Both the position numbers and the translations under genes were made by a program. DNA of 64,000 nt from Variovorax sp. Sphag1AA (lineage in GTDB: Bacteria > Pseudomonadota > Gammaproteobacteria > Burkholderiales > Burkholderiaceae_C), in the NCBI RefSeq assembly GCF_014192575.1, contig NZ_JACHYC010000005.1:62001-126000 (forward strand), read 5' to 3'. Below are positions 27,897-36,659 of the stretch, one piece after another. The stretch's first letter is position 1, and each line of letters begins with the position of its first letter. The notes beneath the pieces were generated by a model. It was not told the origin of the DNA. It did not search any database and saw only the letters and a list, made by a program, of their open reading frames with translations.

Positions 27897-29189
27897 TCAG
27901 TGCAGCGACGGCGGAATGCCGCGCCCCAGCCGCCGCTGACGCAATGCAAGGTACATGCGCGACAGCCAAGCCATGTCGTCGAAGCGTGCGCCCAGCAGCG
28001 ATTCGATATGCGCAAGTCGATGCAGCAATGTGTTGCGATGGATCCCCAGCGCGGCGGCGGTCGCCTTGTGGTTCTGCCGGTGCTCGAAATAGGCTTCAAG
28101 CGTTTCGAGCAGCGGGGGTTCAGCCGCGATCACCGCGATCATTTCGCCGCACAGCGCGGACATCTCCGTGGACTGGCGCATCAACGTGTCGAGCGCGAAT
28201 TCCGAGTAGCGGAAGCACGCATCGCCACGGCGCAGGCGCTGGCCCAGATCGATTGCAGCCAAGGCCTGCTCGGCGCTGCCTCGCCATCCGGCAGCCCCGA
28301 CAGCCGGAAGACCGAGGCCCGCAGCCTCGACCGCCGGACACAGCCGCATCGCCTGGCGTGCACCGTCAAGCAGCCGGCGCTCGCGTGCCTCCGCCGATTC
28401 GTCGGCGGGCGAATGCAGCCACGCCACCCAATGCCCGCGGTGCAAGGTCAGCGCGGCCGGCGGCATGTCGTCGGGCGCCGCAGCAGCAATCGCATCGAGT
28501 ACGCGTCCGGCGGCGCCTGCGTCTGCTGTCGCTGGCTCGTGCGGTCCGATACGCAACGCCAGCGCCACGTGCGGCTGATCTGCCGGGATACCGAGCGCGA
28601 AGGCTGCATCCTCGAATGCCCCCGCCCAGGTGGGATCGAACACAGCGGCGGCGAGGCGGGCCTGCATCTGTTCCTTCCACCGCATCTCTCGTGTGTGCTC
28701 CGCCAGATAGGCATCGCTCACGGTTCGGCTCAGGAGGTCGCTGTAGTACAGAAGGAAGGGCGAGACCCGGAACAGCACTTCGTCGAACAAGGCTGGCTGC
28801 TGGCGCACGCGCGAAAGCAGCGCATCCATGTACACCCGTGTACCGGTGCGATAGGCCTGCAGCAGCGCGGCCAGCGAAAGCGCTTGCGAATGTCGGCGCT
28901 GACTGAAACGGCCGATCCAGCGCAGGTCGTCGTCGTGCGGCTTGCCGCCAATCAAGAGCGCGTCGTACCAGAGTTCGGCATTGCGTATGCCGACGCGGTA
29001 GACGTCATGCGCGAGCGCGCCGCCGAGCGCACCGTACTCGGGGATAGTGCTGCGCAGCGTGTCGAGCATGCGCGTCGAAAGATTCGGGCTGTCGAGCCGC
29101 AGTTCCTGCACCAGTCCGCGCAAGCGCGGCGACAGCGGGTCGGTGGCGGGCAGGCTCATGCTCTCGGGCGTCGTGCGCGAGGTCTCCAT
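27897..29189 (-). CDS. PucR/CdaR-type transcriptional regulator
   Basis: The 430-residue protein has a helical N-terminal sensor region (about 20-180, RsbRD-like in pattern), a middle GGDEF-like CdaR domain and a C-terminal PucR helix-turn-helix (about 370-415, ALGIHRNTLLHRL). Family members regulate catabolic genes for purines, sugar acids, polyesters and the like. The ATG at 29189 has a GGAG site upstream. The hydrolase gene follows and is the obvious candidate target, though the effector is unknown. Confidence 0.8.
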   Translation of the reverse strand: METSRTTPESMSLPATDPLSPRLRGLVQELRLDSPNLSTRMLDTLRSTIPEYGALGGALAHDVYRVGIRNAELWYDALLIGGKPHDDDLRWIGRFSQRRHSQALSLAALLQAYRTGTRVYMDALLSRVRQQPALFDEVLFRVSPFLLYYSDLLSRTVSDAYLAEHTREMRWKEQMQARLAAAVFDPTWAGAFEDAAFALGIPADQPHVALALRIGPHEPATADAGAAGRVLDAIAAAAPDDMPPAALTLHRGHWVAWLHSPADESAEARERRLLDGARQAMRLCPAVEAAGLGLPAVGAAGWRGSAEQALAAIDLGQRLRRGDACFRYSEFALDTLMRQSTEMSALCGEMIAVIAAEPPLLETLEAYFEHRQNHKATAAALGIHRNTLLHRLAHIESLLGARFDDMAWLSRMYLALRQRRLGRGIPPSLH

Positions 29190-29342
29190 GCTGGGTTGTC
29201 TCCACTCGGTCTTCTTGTACGCCGCCCCGGAACGACGGCGGCGCACCAGTTTGAAGCACGCTCGCGGCGCGTTGCAAGGGTGCTAGCGAGTAGGCGAGAA
29301 CCCGAAGTGGGGGTCTTGGATTTCGAGACGCGAAGCGCCCGG

Positions 29343-29427
29343 CGGAGAGTGTGAGATTCGAACTCACGGACGATTGCTCGTCGGCAGTTTTCAAGACTGC
29401 TGGTTTAAACCACTCACCCAACTCTCC
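29343..29427 (-). tRNA. tRNA-Ser (anticodon TGA)
   Basis: The acceptor GGAGAGT pairs with ACTCTCC. The anticodon stem GCAGT/ACTGC encloses CTTGAAA with anticodon TGA. A long variable arm (CGACG...CGTC) is present, as in serine tRNAs, and the T-arm has TTCGAAT. CCA is not encoded. Confidence 0.95.
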
Positions 29428-29466
29428 TGGACTGTCCTCGCGTTGCACGAGGACAGGAGCGGGATT

Positions 29467-30135
29467 TTAGTCGCTGCGCTGGTCACTTCGCGGCGCCCAG
29501 CCGTGCAGGACGAGATCGGCGATGCCTTCGGCCCAGACCCGGCGCTCTTCCGGACCGGCCAGCGGCTTCGAGATGAAGAACCGCACGCCACCGAAGGCGA
29601 GCGTCGACAACTGCACCGCCGCAAGTTCGGGCTGCGGAACGTGCAACGTCCCCGCGCGATGGGCCTCGGCGAGGTACTCGACGACCGGCGCGAGCACATA
29701 GCTGTTTTCCGCGTAAAGCGACTTGGCGAGTTCGGGAAAGCGCACTGCCTCAGCGATCACCAGTCGCAGCAACGCCAGCGTTTTTGGCTCGCTGGCGCTC
29801 AGATACATGCGCTCGATGAGGTCCAGCAGCACCTGCCGCTGGTCGTGGTCGTGTCGCACCAGCGTGGCCTGCATGGTTTCGCGGGCCCCCGTCACGGCGC
29901 GGTGCACGACTTCGCGGAACAGGGCTTCCTTGTTGTCGAACTGGCGGTAGATCGTGATCTTGGCGACACCCGCCTCCCGTGCGATCGCCTCGATGCTGGT
30001 GGCCGCGTAGCCCTTCTCCAGGAAGGATTCGAGCGCTGCCGCAAGGAACGATTCGCGCAGCGCGACGGCCTGCTCGGGGCTCGGTCTTCCGCGTGACCGG
30101 CGCTTGATCTCAGGAGATTCGATGTTGTTGTCCAT
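29467..30135 (-). CDS. TetR/AcrR-family transcriptional regulator
   Basis: The 222-residue protein has a basic start (RRSRGRP) and a TetR helix-turn-helix at about residues 27-75 (ATSIEAIAREAGVAKITIYRQF), then an all-helical ligand domain with a DUF/AcrR-like C-terminus. It lies 14 bases after hemW on the same strand, at the end of a six-gene run, with tRNA-Ser next downstream. No efflux gene is adjacent, so its regulon is unknown. The longer upstream open frame is antisense overlap with hemW and is not used. Confidence 0.85.
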   Translation of the reverse strand: MDNNIESPEIKRRSRGRPSPEQAVALRESFLAAALESFLEKGYAATSIEAIAREAGVAKITIYRQFDNKEALFREVVHRAVTGARETMQATLVRHDHDQRQVLLDLIERMYLSASEPKTLALLRLVIAEAVRFPELAKSLYAENSYVLAPVVEYLAEAHRAGTLHVPQPELAAVQLSTLAFGGVRFFISKPLAGPEERRVWAEGIADLVLHGWAPRSDQRSD

Positions 30136-30149
30136 GGCAGTGTCCCTTT

Positions 30150-31406
30150 TTATGTGTCCGGCAGAAAGATCGCCTGAAGGTCGCTCAGGAAATCGAATCC
30201 GCGCGTTGTCGGCCAAACCCGCGCGAGGTCGCGCTCGATCAACCCCTTCCGCTCGGCCTCCTCCAGGCCGCGCTGGATGGCGGTAATCGCCATCCCGGTC
30301 CGCTCTCCGAACTGCGCAAGCGTAAACCCTTCCTTGAGGCGCAGGGCGTTGAGCATGAACTCGAATGGCAACGCGGCGATGCCGACATCTTCGCTCTGCG
30401 CAACGGCATGGCCCGCGAGCGCCCTGTCCATGTAGAGCCGGGGCTCGCGGAAACGCACTTGTCGCACCACCCGGTGCGCAAAGCTGAGCTTGCTGTGCGC
30501 GCCGGCGCCAATACCGAGGTAGTCGCCGAACTGCCAGTAGTTCAAATTGTGCGCGCACTGATGCCCTCTGCGGGCATAGGCGGAGATCTCGTAGCGCCCG
30601 AGGCCTACCGCGGAAGTGCGCTCGGTGATCCGGTCGAGCATCGCGTACGCGGTGTCGTCTTCGGGGACCTGCGGCGGGTACTTGGCGAAATAGGTGTTCG
30701 GCTCGATCGTCAGGTGATAGACCGACAGGTGCGGCGGCGCCATTGCCAGCGCCTGTGCAAGGTCGGCATCGAGCTGTTCCAGCGTCTGGCCGGGCAGCGC
30801 GTACATCAGGTCGAGATTGAAGGTGTCGAAGGTCGCTGCGGCCTCTTCCACGGCTGCAATGGCCTGAGCGCGATCGTGTACGCGGCCGAGGGCCTTCAGG
30901 TGCCCGTCGTTGAAGGATTGCACCCCCACGGACAGCCGGGTCACGCCCGCGGCACGGTAGGCACGGAAGCGATTGCGCTCGAAGGTGCCCGGGTTGGCCT
31001 CAAGCGTGATTTCGCAATCCGGCGCGAGCTTCAGCCGCGCGCGCAGGTCGCCGATCAGCCGATCAATGGCGGCGGGCGAGAACAGGCTCGGCGTGCCACC
31101 GCCAATGAAGATGGTGTGAACGGCACGGCCCCAGACCAGCGGCAGCGCCGCGTCAAGGTCGGCCACCAACGCATCCAGATAGGACTGCTCCGGCAGCTCG
31201 CCGGCGTCGTTTCGCCACTCGTGGGAATTGAAATCGCAATACGGGCACTTGCGAAGACACCACGGAAGATGGACGTACAGCGAAAGCGGTGGCAATGCCG
31301 AAAGCTGGAGCGGGCCCGGTCGCATCTGGTGCAGCGCATCGTTGGCCCTCGCGGCGCCCTCGGACGCGCTGTCGCCGTTGCTTGCGATGGGGATGATCTC
31401 GCTCAC
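30150..31406 (-). CDS. hemW: Radical SAM heme chaperone HemW
   Basis: The 418-residue protein has the radical-SAM CxxxCxxC motif (CLRKCPYC) near residue 50, IFIGGGTPS, the EANPGTFE block and LNYWQFGDYLGIGAGAHSKL, all typical of HemW. HemW is a heme-binding chaperone that delivers heme to respiratory enzymes; it is not the coproporphyrinogen oxidase it is often labelled as. The GTG start at 31406 overlaps the rdgB stop (GTGA). Confidence 0.93.
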   Translation of the reverse strand: MSEIIPIASNGDSASEGAARANDALHQMRPGPLQLSALPPLSLYVHLPWCLRKCPYCDFNSHEWRNDAGELPEQSYLDALVADLDAALPLVWGRAVHTIFIGGGTPSLFSPAAIDRLIGDLRARLKLAPDCEITLEANPGTFERNRFRAYRAAGVTRLSVGVQSFNDGHLKALGRVHDRAQAIAAVEEAAATFDTFNLDLMYALPGQTLEQLDADLAQALAMAPPHLSVYHLTIEPNTYFAKYPPQVPEDDTAYAMLDRITERTSAVGLGRYEISAYARRGHQCAHNLNYWQFGDYLGIGAGAHSKLSFAHRVVRQVRFREPRLYMDRALAGHAVAQSEDVGIAALPFEFMLNALRLKEGFTLAQFGERTGMAITAIQRGLEEAERKGLIERDLARVWPTTRGFDFLSDLQAIFLPDT

Positions 31407-32002
31407 GACCAGCGCTCGCGCATCAGCGCCAGCATCGCGCGCGCCGCCTGTCCGCGATGGCTGTTGGCGTTCTTCACGTCGGGAGGAAGCTGGGCAAAGG
31501 TCTTGCCGAACTTCGGCAGGAACATCACCGGATCGAAGCCGAAGCCGTTGTCGCCCACGGGTTCCTTCGCAATGAGGCCTGCCACGCGGCCCACGGCGAT
31601 CAGCGGCTCGGGATCGTCGGCGCTGCGCAGCGCGACCAGCGTGCTGACGAGCGCGGCGCGGCGATCGGCCTGGTTGGCCAGTTGTTCGAGCAGCGCGCGC
31701 ACATTGTTCGCGTCGCCCTTCTCGTAGCCGAATTTCGTCGCATAGAACGCGGTATCCACCCCAGGAAGGCCGCCGAAGGCTTCCACGCAGAGGCCGGCGT
31801 CGTCCGCGATCGCCGGAAGCCCGGTGTGCGCGGACGCATGACGCGCCTTGGCCAAGGCGTTCTCGACGAAAGTGCGGAATGGCTCCTCGGCCTCGCCGAC
31901 GCCGAGCTCCGACTGGCGAACGAGCGTCACGTCAAGCGGCGCGAACAAGGCCTGCAGTTCAGCGAGCTTGCCGGCGTTGTTGGATGCGAGGACCAGTTTC
32001 AT
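31403..32002 (-). CDS. rdgB: RdgB/HAM1 non-canonical purine NTP pyrophosphatase
   Basis: The 199-residue enzyme hydrolyses XTP, dITP and ITP to monophosphates to keep them out of nucleic acids. It opens with LVLASNNAGKLAEL, has FVENALAKARHA and IADDAGLCVEAFGG, and ends with NGFGFDPVMFLPKFGKTFAQL...NSHRGQA, all signature segments. It sits between rph and hemW, a conserved order in betaproteobacteria, with a four-base overlap into hemW. Confidence 0.95.
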   Translation of the reverse strand: MKLVLASNNAGKLAELQALFAPLDVTLVRQSELGVGEAEEPFRTFVENALAKARHASAHTGLPAIADDAGLCVEAFGGLPGVDTAFYATKFGYEKGDANNVRALLEQLANQADRRAALVSTLVALRSADDPEPLIAVGRVAGLIAKEPVGDNGFGFDPVMFLPKFGKTFAQLPPDVKNANSHRGQAARAMLALMRERWS

Positions 32003-32026
32003 CGCGAATTCCGTGTTCGACCGGCT

Positions 32027-32755
32027 TCAGCTCGCGAGCGCCTGGGTCTGCAGGCCGATCAGTTCGGTAATGCCCTTTTCGGCCAGCGCGAGCAGCTGGT
32101 TCATTTCATCGCGCGAGAAGGCGGCGCCCTCTGCGGTGCCCTGCACCTCCACGAAGTGTCCGGCGCCGGTCATCACCACGTTCATGTCCGTGTCGCAGGC
32201 CGAATCCTCGACGTACTCGAGATCGAGCAGCGGCGTGCCCTGCACGATGCCGACCGAAATGGCCGCCACATGGCCACGGATGGGTGATGCGGCAATCTTG
32301 CCTTCAGCGAGCAGCTTGTTGACGGCGTCTTGTGCAGCCACGAAAGCGCCGGTGATCGCCGCGGTGCGGGTGCCGCCATCGGCCTGGAGCACGTCGCAAT
32401 CGAGGTGGATGGTGCGCTCACCGAGTGCGGCCAGATCGAAGACGGCCCGCATCGACCGGCCGATGAGACGCTGGATCTCCTGCGTCCGGCCGCTCTGCTT
32501 GCCGCGTGCGGCTTCGCGGTCGCTGCGGGTGTGAGTCGCGCGGGGAAGCATGCCGTATTCGGCGGTGACCCAGCCCTCGCCGCTGCCGCGCTTGTGCGGA
32601 GGCACTTTCTCTTCGACCGAAGCGGTGCAGAGCACACGCGTCTGGCCGAACTCGATCAGCACCGAACCCTCGGCATGGATGGTGAAGCCGCGGGTGATGC
32701 GAACCGGGCGCAACTGGTCTGCGGCGCGGTCGCCGCTTCGTACGAAATCAGTCAT
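32027..32755 (-). CDS. rph: Ribonuclease PH
   Basis: The 242-residue phosphorolytic 3'-5' exoribonuclease trims tRNA 3' ends. Characteristic segments include SVLIEFGQTRVLCTASVEE, GEGWVTAEYGMLPRATHTR and RQSGRTQEIQRLIGRSMRAV-like sequence (here KQSGRTQEIQRLIGRS), then DCDVLQADGGTRTAAITG. It spans the full family length. The ATG is at 32755; the extra upstream frame overlaps the phosphatase gene on the same strand and is not used. Confidence 0.96.
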   Translation of the reverse strand: MTDFVRSGDRAADQLRPVRITRGFTIHAEGSVLIEFGQTRVLCTASVEEKVPPHKRGSGEGWVTAEYGMLPRATHTRSDREAARGKQSGRTQEIQRLIGRSMRAVFDLAALGERTIHLDCDVLQADGGTRTAAITGAFVAAQDAVNKLLAEGKIAASPIRGHVAAISVGIVQGTPLLDLEYVEDSACDTDMNVVMTGAGHFVEVQGTAEGAAFSRDEMNQLLALAEKGITELIGLQTQALAS

Positions 32756-32783
32756 GGTGATGAGCGAAAAAAGAAAAGAAGGC

Positions 32784-33689
32784 CTAGCCCTTGCGCGCAG
32801 CGGATCGCTTGATCGCTTCGTTGATCTCGGCGATGGAGCGCTCGATCGCGTCCTCGTCGAGATCGTCGAGCTCGCTGTCCGAAGGCATGCCGGCCTGGAT
32901 GGTGGACGCGAACACGCCATCGCTGATGCTGTCGGTAGAAACGCCGCGCTTTTGCCCAGGGGCGTCGGGCGTTTCCCATTCGAGGGCGATGAGGGTCACG
33001 TTGTCGCTGTGGGTGCCACCGTTGCGCAGCGCCATCTCCGCGAGGTCTGGCGCGGCATCGGACACCGGCTTGCCGGTCGAGAGCACATGGACGATCACGC
33101 TGTCGTCGAGCACGCCCCAGACGCCGTCGGAGCACAGCATGATGCGATCGCCGCGCTGCAGTTGCAGGGGGGCGGAGACATCGAAAAGCGGCGGCGTCGG
33201 CGAACCGAGGCAGGTGAGCAGGAGGTTCCGGTTGACGGGCTCCGGGCCGCCACCCACGCGAGGCCGCTCGGCGTGCGAATGGTCGCGGGTGCGCATCAGC
33301 AAAGCGCCTTCGCGGACAACGTAGAGACGGGAGTCGCCGCAATGGATCCAGGTGGCCGTGTTGTCCTGAACGACGGCGGCGACCACTGTGGTGCGGGGCG
33401 TGTCGAGCATGCCCTTGTTGCCGGCATACCGCATGATCTGCTGGTGCGCGGCCATCACGGAGGACGTGAGGAACGCCTTGACGTCCTTGACGACTGGCCG
33501 CGCCTCGCGCTGGTAGAGCGCCGCAATGGTCTGCAGTGCAAGCTGCGCCGCGACCTCGCCCTCGGGGTGACCACCCATGCCGTCGGCCAGCACGAACAGG
33601 CCTGATTCGCGCGTGTAGCAGTAACCCATGCGGTCTTCGTTCTTGAGACGACCGCCCTTGCGACTGACCTGGAAGACGGAAAACTTCAT
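32784..33689 (-). CDS. PP2C-family Ser/Thr protein phosphatase
   Basis: The 301-residue phosphatase has the metal-binding motifs RLKNEDRMG (residues 14-22), LADGMGGH (about 35-42), HCGDSRLY, and GTHSDNVTLIAL near the C-terminus. The last 50 residues are acidic and outside the catalytic fold. It should remove phosphate from Ser/Thr proteins, with the kinase encoded immediately upstream as its counterpart; the genes overlap by four bases. Confidence 0.9.
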   Translation of the reverse strand: MKFSVFQVSRKGGRLKNEDRMGYCYTRESGLFVLADGMGGHPEGEVAAQLALQTIAALYQREARPVVKDVKAFLTSSVMAAHQQIMRYAGNKGMLDTPRTTVVAAVVQDNTATWIHCGDSRLYVVREGALLMRTRDHSHAERPRVGGGPEPVNRNLLLTCLGSPTPPLFDVSAPLQLQRGDRIMLCSDGVWGVLDDSVIVHVLSTGKPVSDAAPDLAEMALRNGGTHSDNVTLIALEWETPDAPGQKRGVSTDSISDGVFASTIQAGMPSDSELDDLDEDAIERSIAEINEAIKRSAARKG

Positions 33690-34693
33690 GCGGGACGTGT
33701 GGTGGGAGCCGCCGCCTTCGGCAGCCCCTTCTTTTCAGGGGAGCGCATGTTGTCGATCGAGAGGCGGACCTTCTCACCCACCGTGAGCTTGGTGTAGCGC
33801 CGCTCTCCTTCGCGGCTCAGTTCCTTCTGCAACGCGAACACCGACTGCGGCCGGGAAAGCGGATCGAGCGACATGCACCATTCGACAACCTCGATCAGAT
33901 TGTCCGAATAGATGCCGCGCAACCGGGAGAGCGAAAGCCCGAGGCGGTCCTTCTCGATACGCTGCGGCGCATCGTTTGGGGGATAACCCTGCATGCAGGC
34001 ATAGATGCAAGCGCCGATCGCGTAGATATCGGTCCAGGGGCCCATGGAGGAATCGCGGCGGTACATCTCCGGCGCTGCGAAGCCGGGGGTGTACATCGGC
34101 CGGATGAAGTTGCCCTCCTTCGACAGCACTTCGCGCGCCGCGCCGAAATCGATCATCACCGCGCGGTCGTCGTCGGTCACGAAGATGTTCGCCGGCTTGA
34201 TGTCCAGGTGCAGCATCTTGTGCTGGTGGACTATGCGAAGGCCCCGAAGAATCTCGTCGAAGAGTGATCGGATCGTCGATTCGCGGAATACCTTCTGCTT
34301 CTTCAAGTCGCGCGCCGTAACGACGAAGTCCTGCAGGGTCGCGCCCTCCAGGTAGTTCATGACCATGTAGACGGTTTCGTTCTCGCGGAAGAAATTTAGA
34401 ACGCTCACCACCGAGGCGTGGGAAATCTGCGCCAGCGACCGGCCTTCCTCGAAGAAGCTCTTCAGCCCCAGGCGATAGAGCGACAGTTTCTCGGGCGGAA
34501 CCTGTGGCGCCAATTCCCCCGTTCCCCGTGTTGCCAGGGAGGAAGGCAGATATTCCTTGATGGCGACCTGCTGTCCGCTCTGGTCGACGGCCAGGTAGAC
34601 GACTCCGAATCCGCCGGCGGACAGCCGACGCACGATTCGGTAGCCGCCGATCATCGTGTCAGGCAGCAGAGGCGAAGGTTTGACCTTTGACAT
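33686..34693 (-). CDS. Hanks-type Ser/Thr protein kinase
   Basis: The 335-residue soluble kinase starts at the ATG at 34693. It has a glycine loop LSAGGFGVVY, catalytic Lys in VAIKEYLP, HLDIKPANIF in the catalytic loop (no Arg before the Asp, a non-RD kinase), IDFGAA as the DFG and an APE-like AAPEMYRRD. It lacks transmembrane and extracellular PASTA parts. It begins a run with PP2C, rph, rdgB, hemW and tetR, and is divergent from yicC with 88 bases between. Targets are unknown. Confidence 0.9.
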   Translation of the reverse strand: MSKVKPSPLLPDTMIGGYRIVRRLSAGGFGVVYLAVDQSGQQVAIKEYLPSSLATRGTGELAPQVPPEKLSLYRLGLKSFFEEGRSLAQISHASVVSVLNFFRENETVYMVMNYLEGATLQDFVVTARDLKKQKVFRESTIRSLFDEILRGLRIVHQHKMLHLDIKPANIFVTDDDRAVMIDFGAAREVLSKEGNFIRPMYTPGFAAPEMYRRDSSMGPWTDIYAIGACIYACMQGYPPNDAPQRIEKDRLGLSLSRLRGIYSDNLIEVVEWCMSLDPLSRPQSVFALQKELSREGERRYTKLTVGEKVRLSIDNMRSPEKKGLPKAAAPTTRPA

Positions 34694-34781
34694 AATCCGG
34701 GAGTTTCGCCCGAAGGCGATGGTGCGGCAAGCGAACGCTGTGCCGACGCCACGGTGCAACAACAGATCACAGCGAGGCGCG

Positions 34782-35696
34782 ATGCCAGTTTACAGCATGA
34801 CCGGCTACGCCAGCGGGCAGAACAGCCCCGCCGGCAGCCACTCCGAAGCCGATCCACGAGCTCATGCAGCCCCCCGGCTCGGGGTCGAAATACGCTCGGT
34901 CAACAGCCGATTTCTTGACCTGACCTTCAAGCTGCCGGAGGAACTGAGGCAGCATGAACCCGCCTTGCGCGAGATGCTCACTGCGAAGCTGAAGCGCGGC
35001 AAGGTCGAACTTCGGGCGGCGATCGAGAGCGGTGCCGCGTCGGGTATTGGCGACCCGTCCACGAAGCTTCTTCAGCGCCTCAACGCCGTTCAGGACCACA
35101 TCAAGGCCTGGCTGCCGGATGCGCGTGATCTCAGCGTGGCCGACGTGCTGCGGCTCTCCGCCGGCGACAGCGTCGCCAAGGGCGACTGGGGCGTGAATCT
35201 GACCGAGGTTACTGAAAAGGCACTCAAGGACCTGCTCTCCGCGCGCGAGCGCGAAGGCACACGCCTCGCCCGCATGCTGCAGGACCATCTTGCACAACTG
35301 CGCGCACTTGCAACCCAGGCCCTGCCGCTCGTCCCGCAGCTTGTGGAGCAGCAGCACACGCGTTTCCTTGAACGCTGGCGGGAAGCGATGGGCCTGAGCG
35401 GCGGCACGCCGCCCGAGGCGGCCCAGGACCGCGCCCTGACCGAGGCAACCGCCTTCGCGATCCGGATCGACGTCGCGGAGGAATTGACCCGGCTCAACTC
35501 CCATCTCGACGAGATCGAACGGCTCGTGAAGAAGGGCGGAGAAATCGGCAAGCGGCTCGACTTCCTGATCCAGGAGCTCCATCGCGAGGCCAACACGCTC
35601 GGCTCGAAATCCGCCACGCTCGAACTCACTCGCATCGGCGTGGACATGAAGGTCCTGATCGAACAAATGCGCGAGCAGGTCCAGAACATCGAATAG
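34782..35696 (+). CDS. yicC: YicC/YloC-family endoribonuclease
   Basis: The 304-residue protein has the family's MTGYASG opening, LGVEIRSVNSRFLD and the C-terminal KKGGEIGKRLDFLIQELHREANTLGSK signature. Members act as endoribonucleases and affect small RNA decay. An Ala/Gly/Ser/Pro-rich insertion lies at about residues 10-30. It is followed 11 bases later by gmk, an order conserved in many proteobacteria. The ATG at 34782 gives the conserved start. Confidence 0.93.
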   Translation: MPVYSMTGYASGQNSPAGSHSEADPRAHAAPRLGVEIRSVNSRFLDLTFKLPEELRQHEPALREMLTAKLKRGKVELRAAIESGAASGIGDPSTKLLQRLNAVQDHIKAWLPDARDLSVADVLRLSAGDSVAKGDWGVNLTEVTEKALKDLLSAREREGTRLARMLQDHLAQLRALATQALPLVPQLVEQQHTRFLERWREAMGLSGGTPPEAAQDRALTEATAFAIRIDVAEELTRLNSHLDEIERLVKKGGEIGKRLDFLIQELHREANTLGSKSATLELTRIGVDMKVLIEQMREQVQNIE

Positions 35697-35707
35697 AAAC
35701 GGAATCC

Positions 35708-36328
35708 ATGGATTACCCCGGCAACATCTTCGTGGTCGCAGCTCCCAGCGGCGCGGGTAAATCGAGCCTTGTCAAGGCGCTGATGGAGCTCGACTCCGCC
35801 GTCCAGCCCTCGGTCTCCCATACCACCCGCGCGCCGCGCGGCCAGGAAAAGCATGGGCGCGAATACTTCTTCGTGTCCGAGCCCGAATTCGACGTCATGG
35901 TGGCGGCCGACGGATTCGTGGAGTGGGCGCACGTTCATGAGCGGCGATACGGCACCTCGAAGAAGGCCATCGAGGAGCGCATTGCCCAGGGCGCCGATGT
36001 CGTTCTCGAAATCGACTTCCAGGGGGCGCTGCAGATCCGCAAGGCCTTCGCCAACGCGGTCATGATCTTCATCCTGCCGCCAAGCTGGGAGGAATTGCGC
36101 TCCCGACTCGAACGCCGTGGCGAAGACAGCCCTGAGGTCATCGAGCTGCGCCTGCGCAATGCGGCTGAGGAGATGGCGCAAGCCTCGGCGTTCGATTTCG
36201 TTATAATCAACGAGGTATTTGAGCGCGCACTTTTCGACTTGAAAGCGATCGTCCACGCTCAGCGGCTTCGCTACTCTGCACAGCGCCGCGCACGTGCAAG
36301 CACCTTTGCCGCACTGAACATCCCCTGA
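35708..36328 (+). CDS. gmk: Guanylate kinase
   Basis: The 206-residue enzyme phosphorylates GMP to GDP. The P-loop APSGAGKSSL is at residues 12-21, followed by SVSHTTRAPRGQEKHGREYFFV and VLEIDFQGALQIRKAF, all diagnostic. It lies between yicC and rpoZ, an operon-like order. Confidence 0.97.
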   Translation: MDYPGNIFVVAAPSGAGKSSLVKALMELDSAVQPSVSHTTRAPRGQEKHGREYFFVSEPEFDVMVAADGFVEWAHVHERRYGTSKKAIEERIAQGADVVLEIDFQGALQIRKAFANAVMIFILPPSWEELRSRLERRGEDSPEVIELRLRNAAEEMAQASAFDFVIINEVFERALFDLKAIVHAQRLRYSAQRRARASTFAALNIP

Positions 36329-36363
36329 TCCGCCCAACGTCTGCACTCTGCCGAAAGATCATC

Positions 36364-36567
36364 ATGGCCCGCATTACCGTCGAAGATTGCCTGCAACAAA
36401 TCCCGAACCGTTTCCAACTCGTGCTCGCCGCCACCTATCGCGCACGCATGTTGAGCCAGGGCCATGCGCCCAAGATCGAGAGCAAAAACAAGCCTGGCGT
36501 TACCGCACTTCGCGAAATCGCAGAGGGCAAGATCGGTCTCGAAATGCTCAAGAAGGTTCCCGGCTGA
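36364..36567 (+). CDS. rpoZ: RNA polymerase omega subunit
   Basis: The 67-residue protein begins MARITVEDCLQ and contains the YRARMLSQG helix, both family signatures. Omega assists RNA polymerase assembly and forms one of the two (p)ppGpp-binding sites, which fits with the (p)ppGpp synthetase gene that follows. A strong terminator lies 24 bases after the stop. Confidence 0.97.
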   Translation: MARITVEDCLQQIPNRFQLVLAATYRARMLSQGHAPKIESKNKPGVTALREIAEGKIGLEMLKKVPG

Positions 36568-36590
36568 TCTGACGTAGCCGTGCAACAAGG

Positions 36591-36616
36591 AAGCACCGCA
36601 TGCGGTGCTTTTTTTA
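36591..36616 (+). terminator. Rho-independent terminator after rpoZ
   Basis: A perfect ten-base arm palindrome (AAGCACCGCA and its complement, 36591-36610) is followed by a run of T ending at about 36616. It should end the yicC-gmk-rpoZ transcript, leaving spoT partly dependent on read-through or its own promoter. Confidence 0.9.
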
Positions 36617-36659
36617 TGCCTGAATGCGTCTTAGCCGCAGCCACGCTAAAGTGGTGCTC

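Noticed and set aside
27399..29354. Plus-strand open frame of 651 codons across the PucR gene and its flanks
   Set aside because: It crosses the intergenic gap and the antisense of two supported genes, and has no coherent domain.
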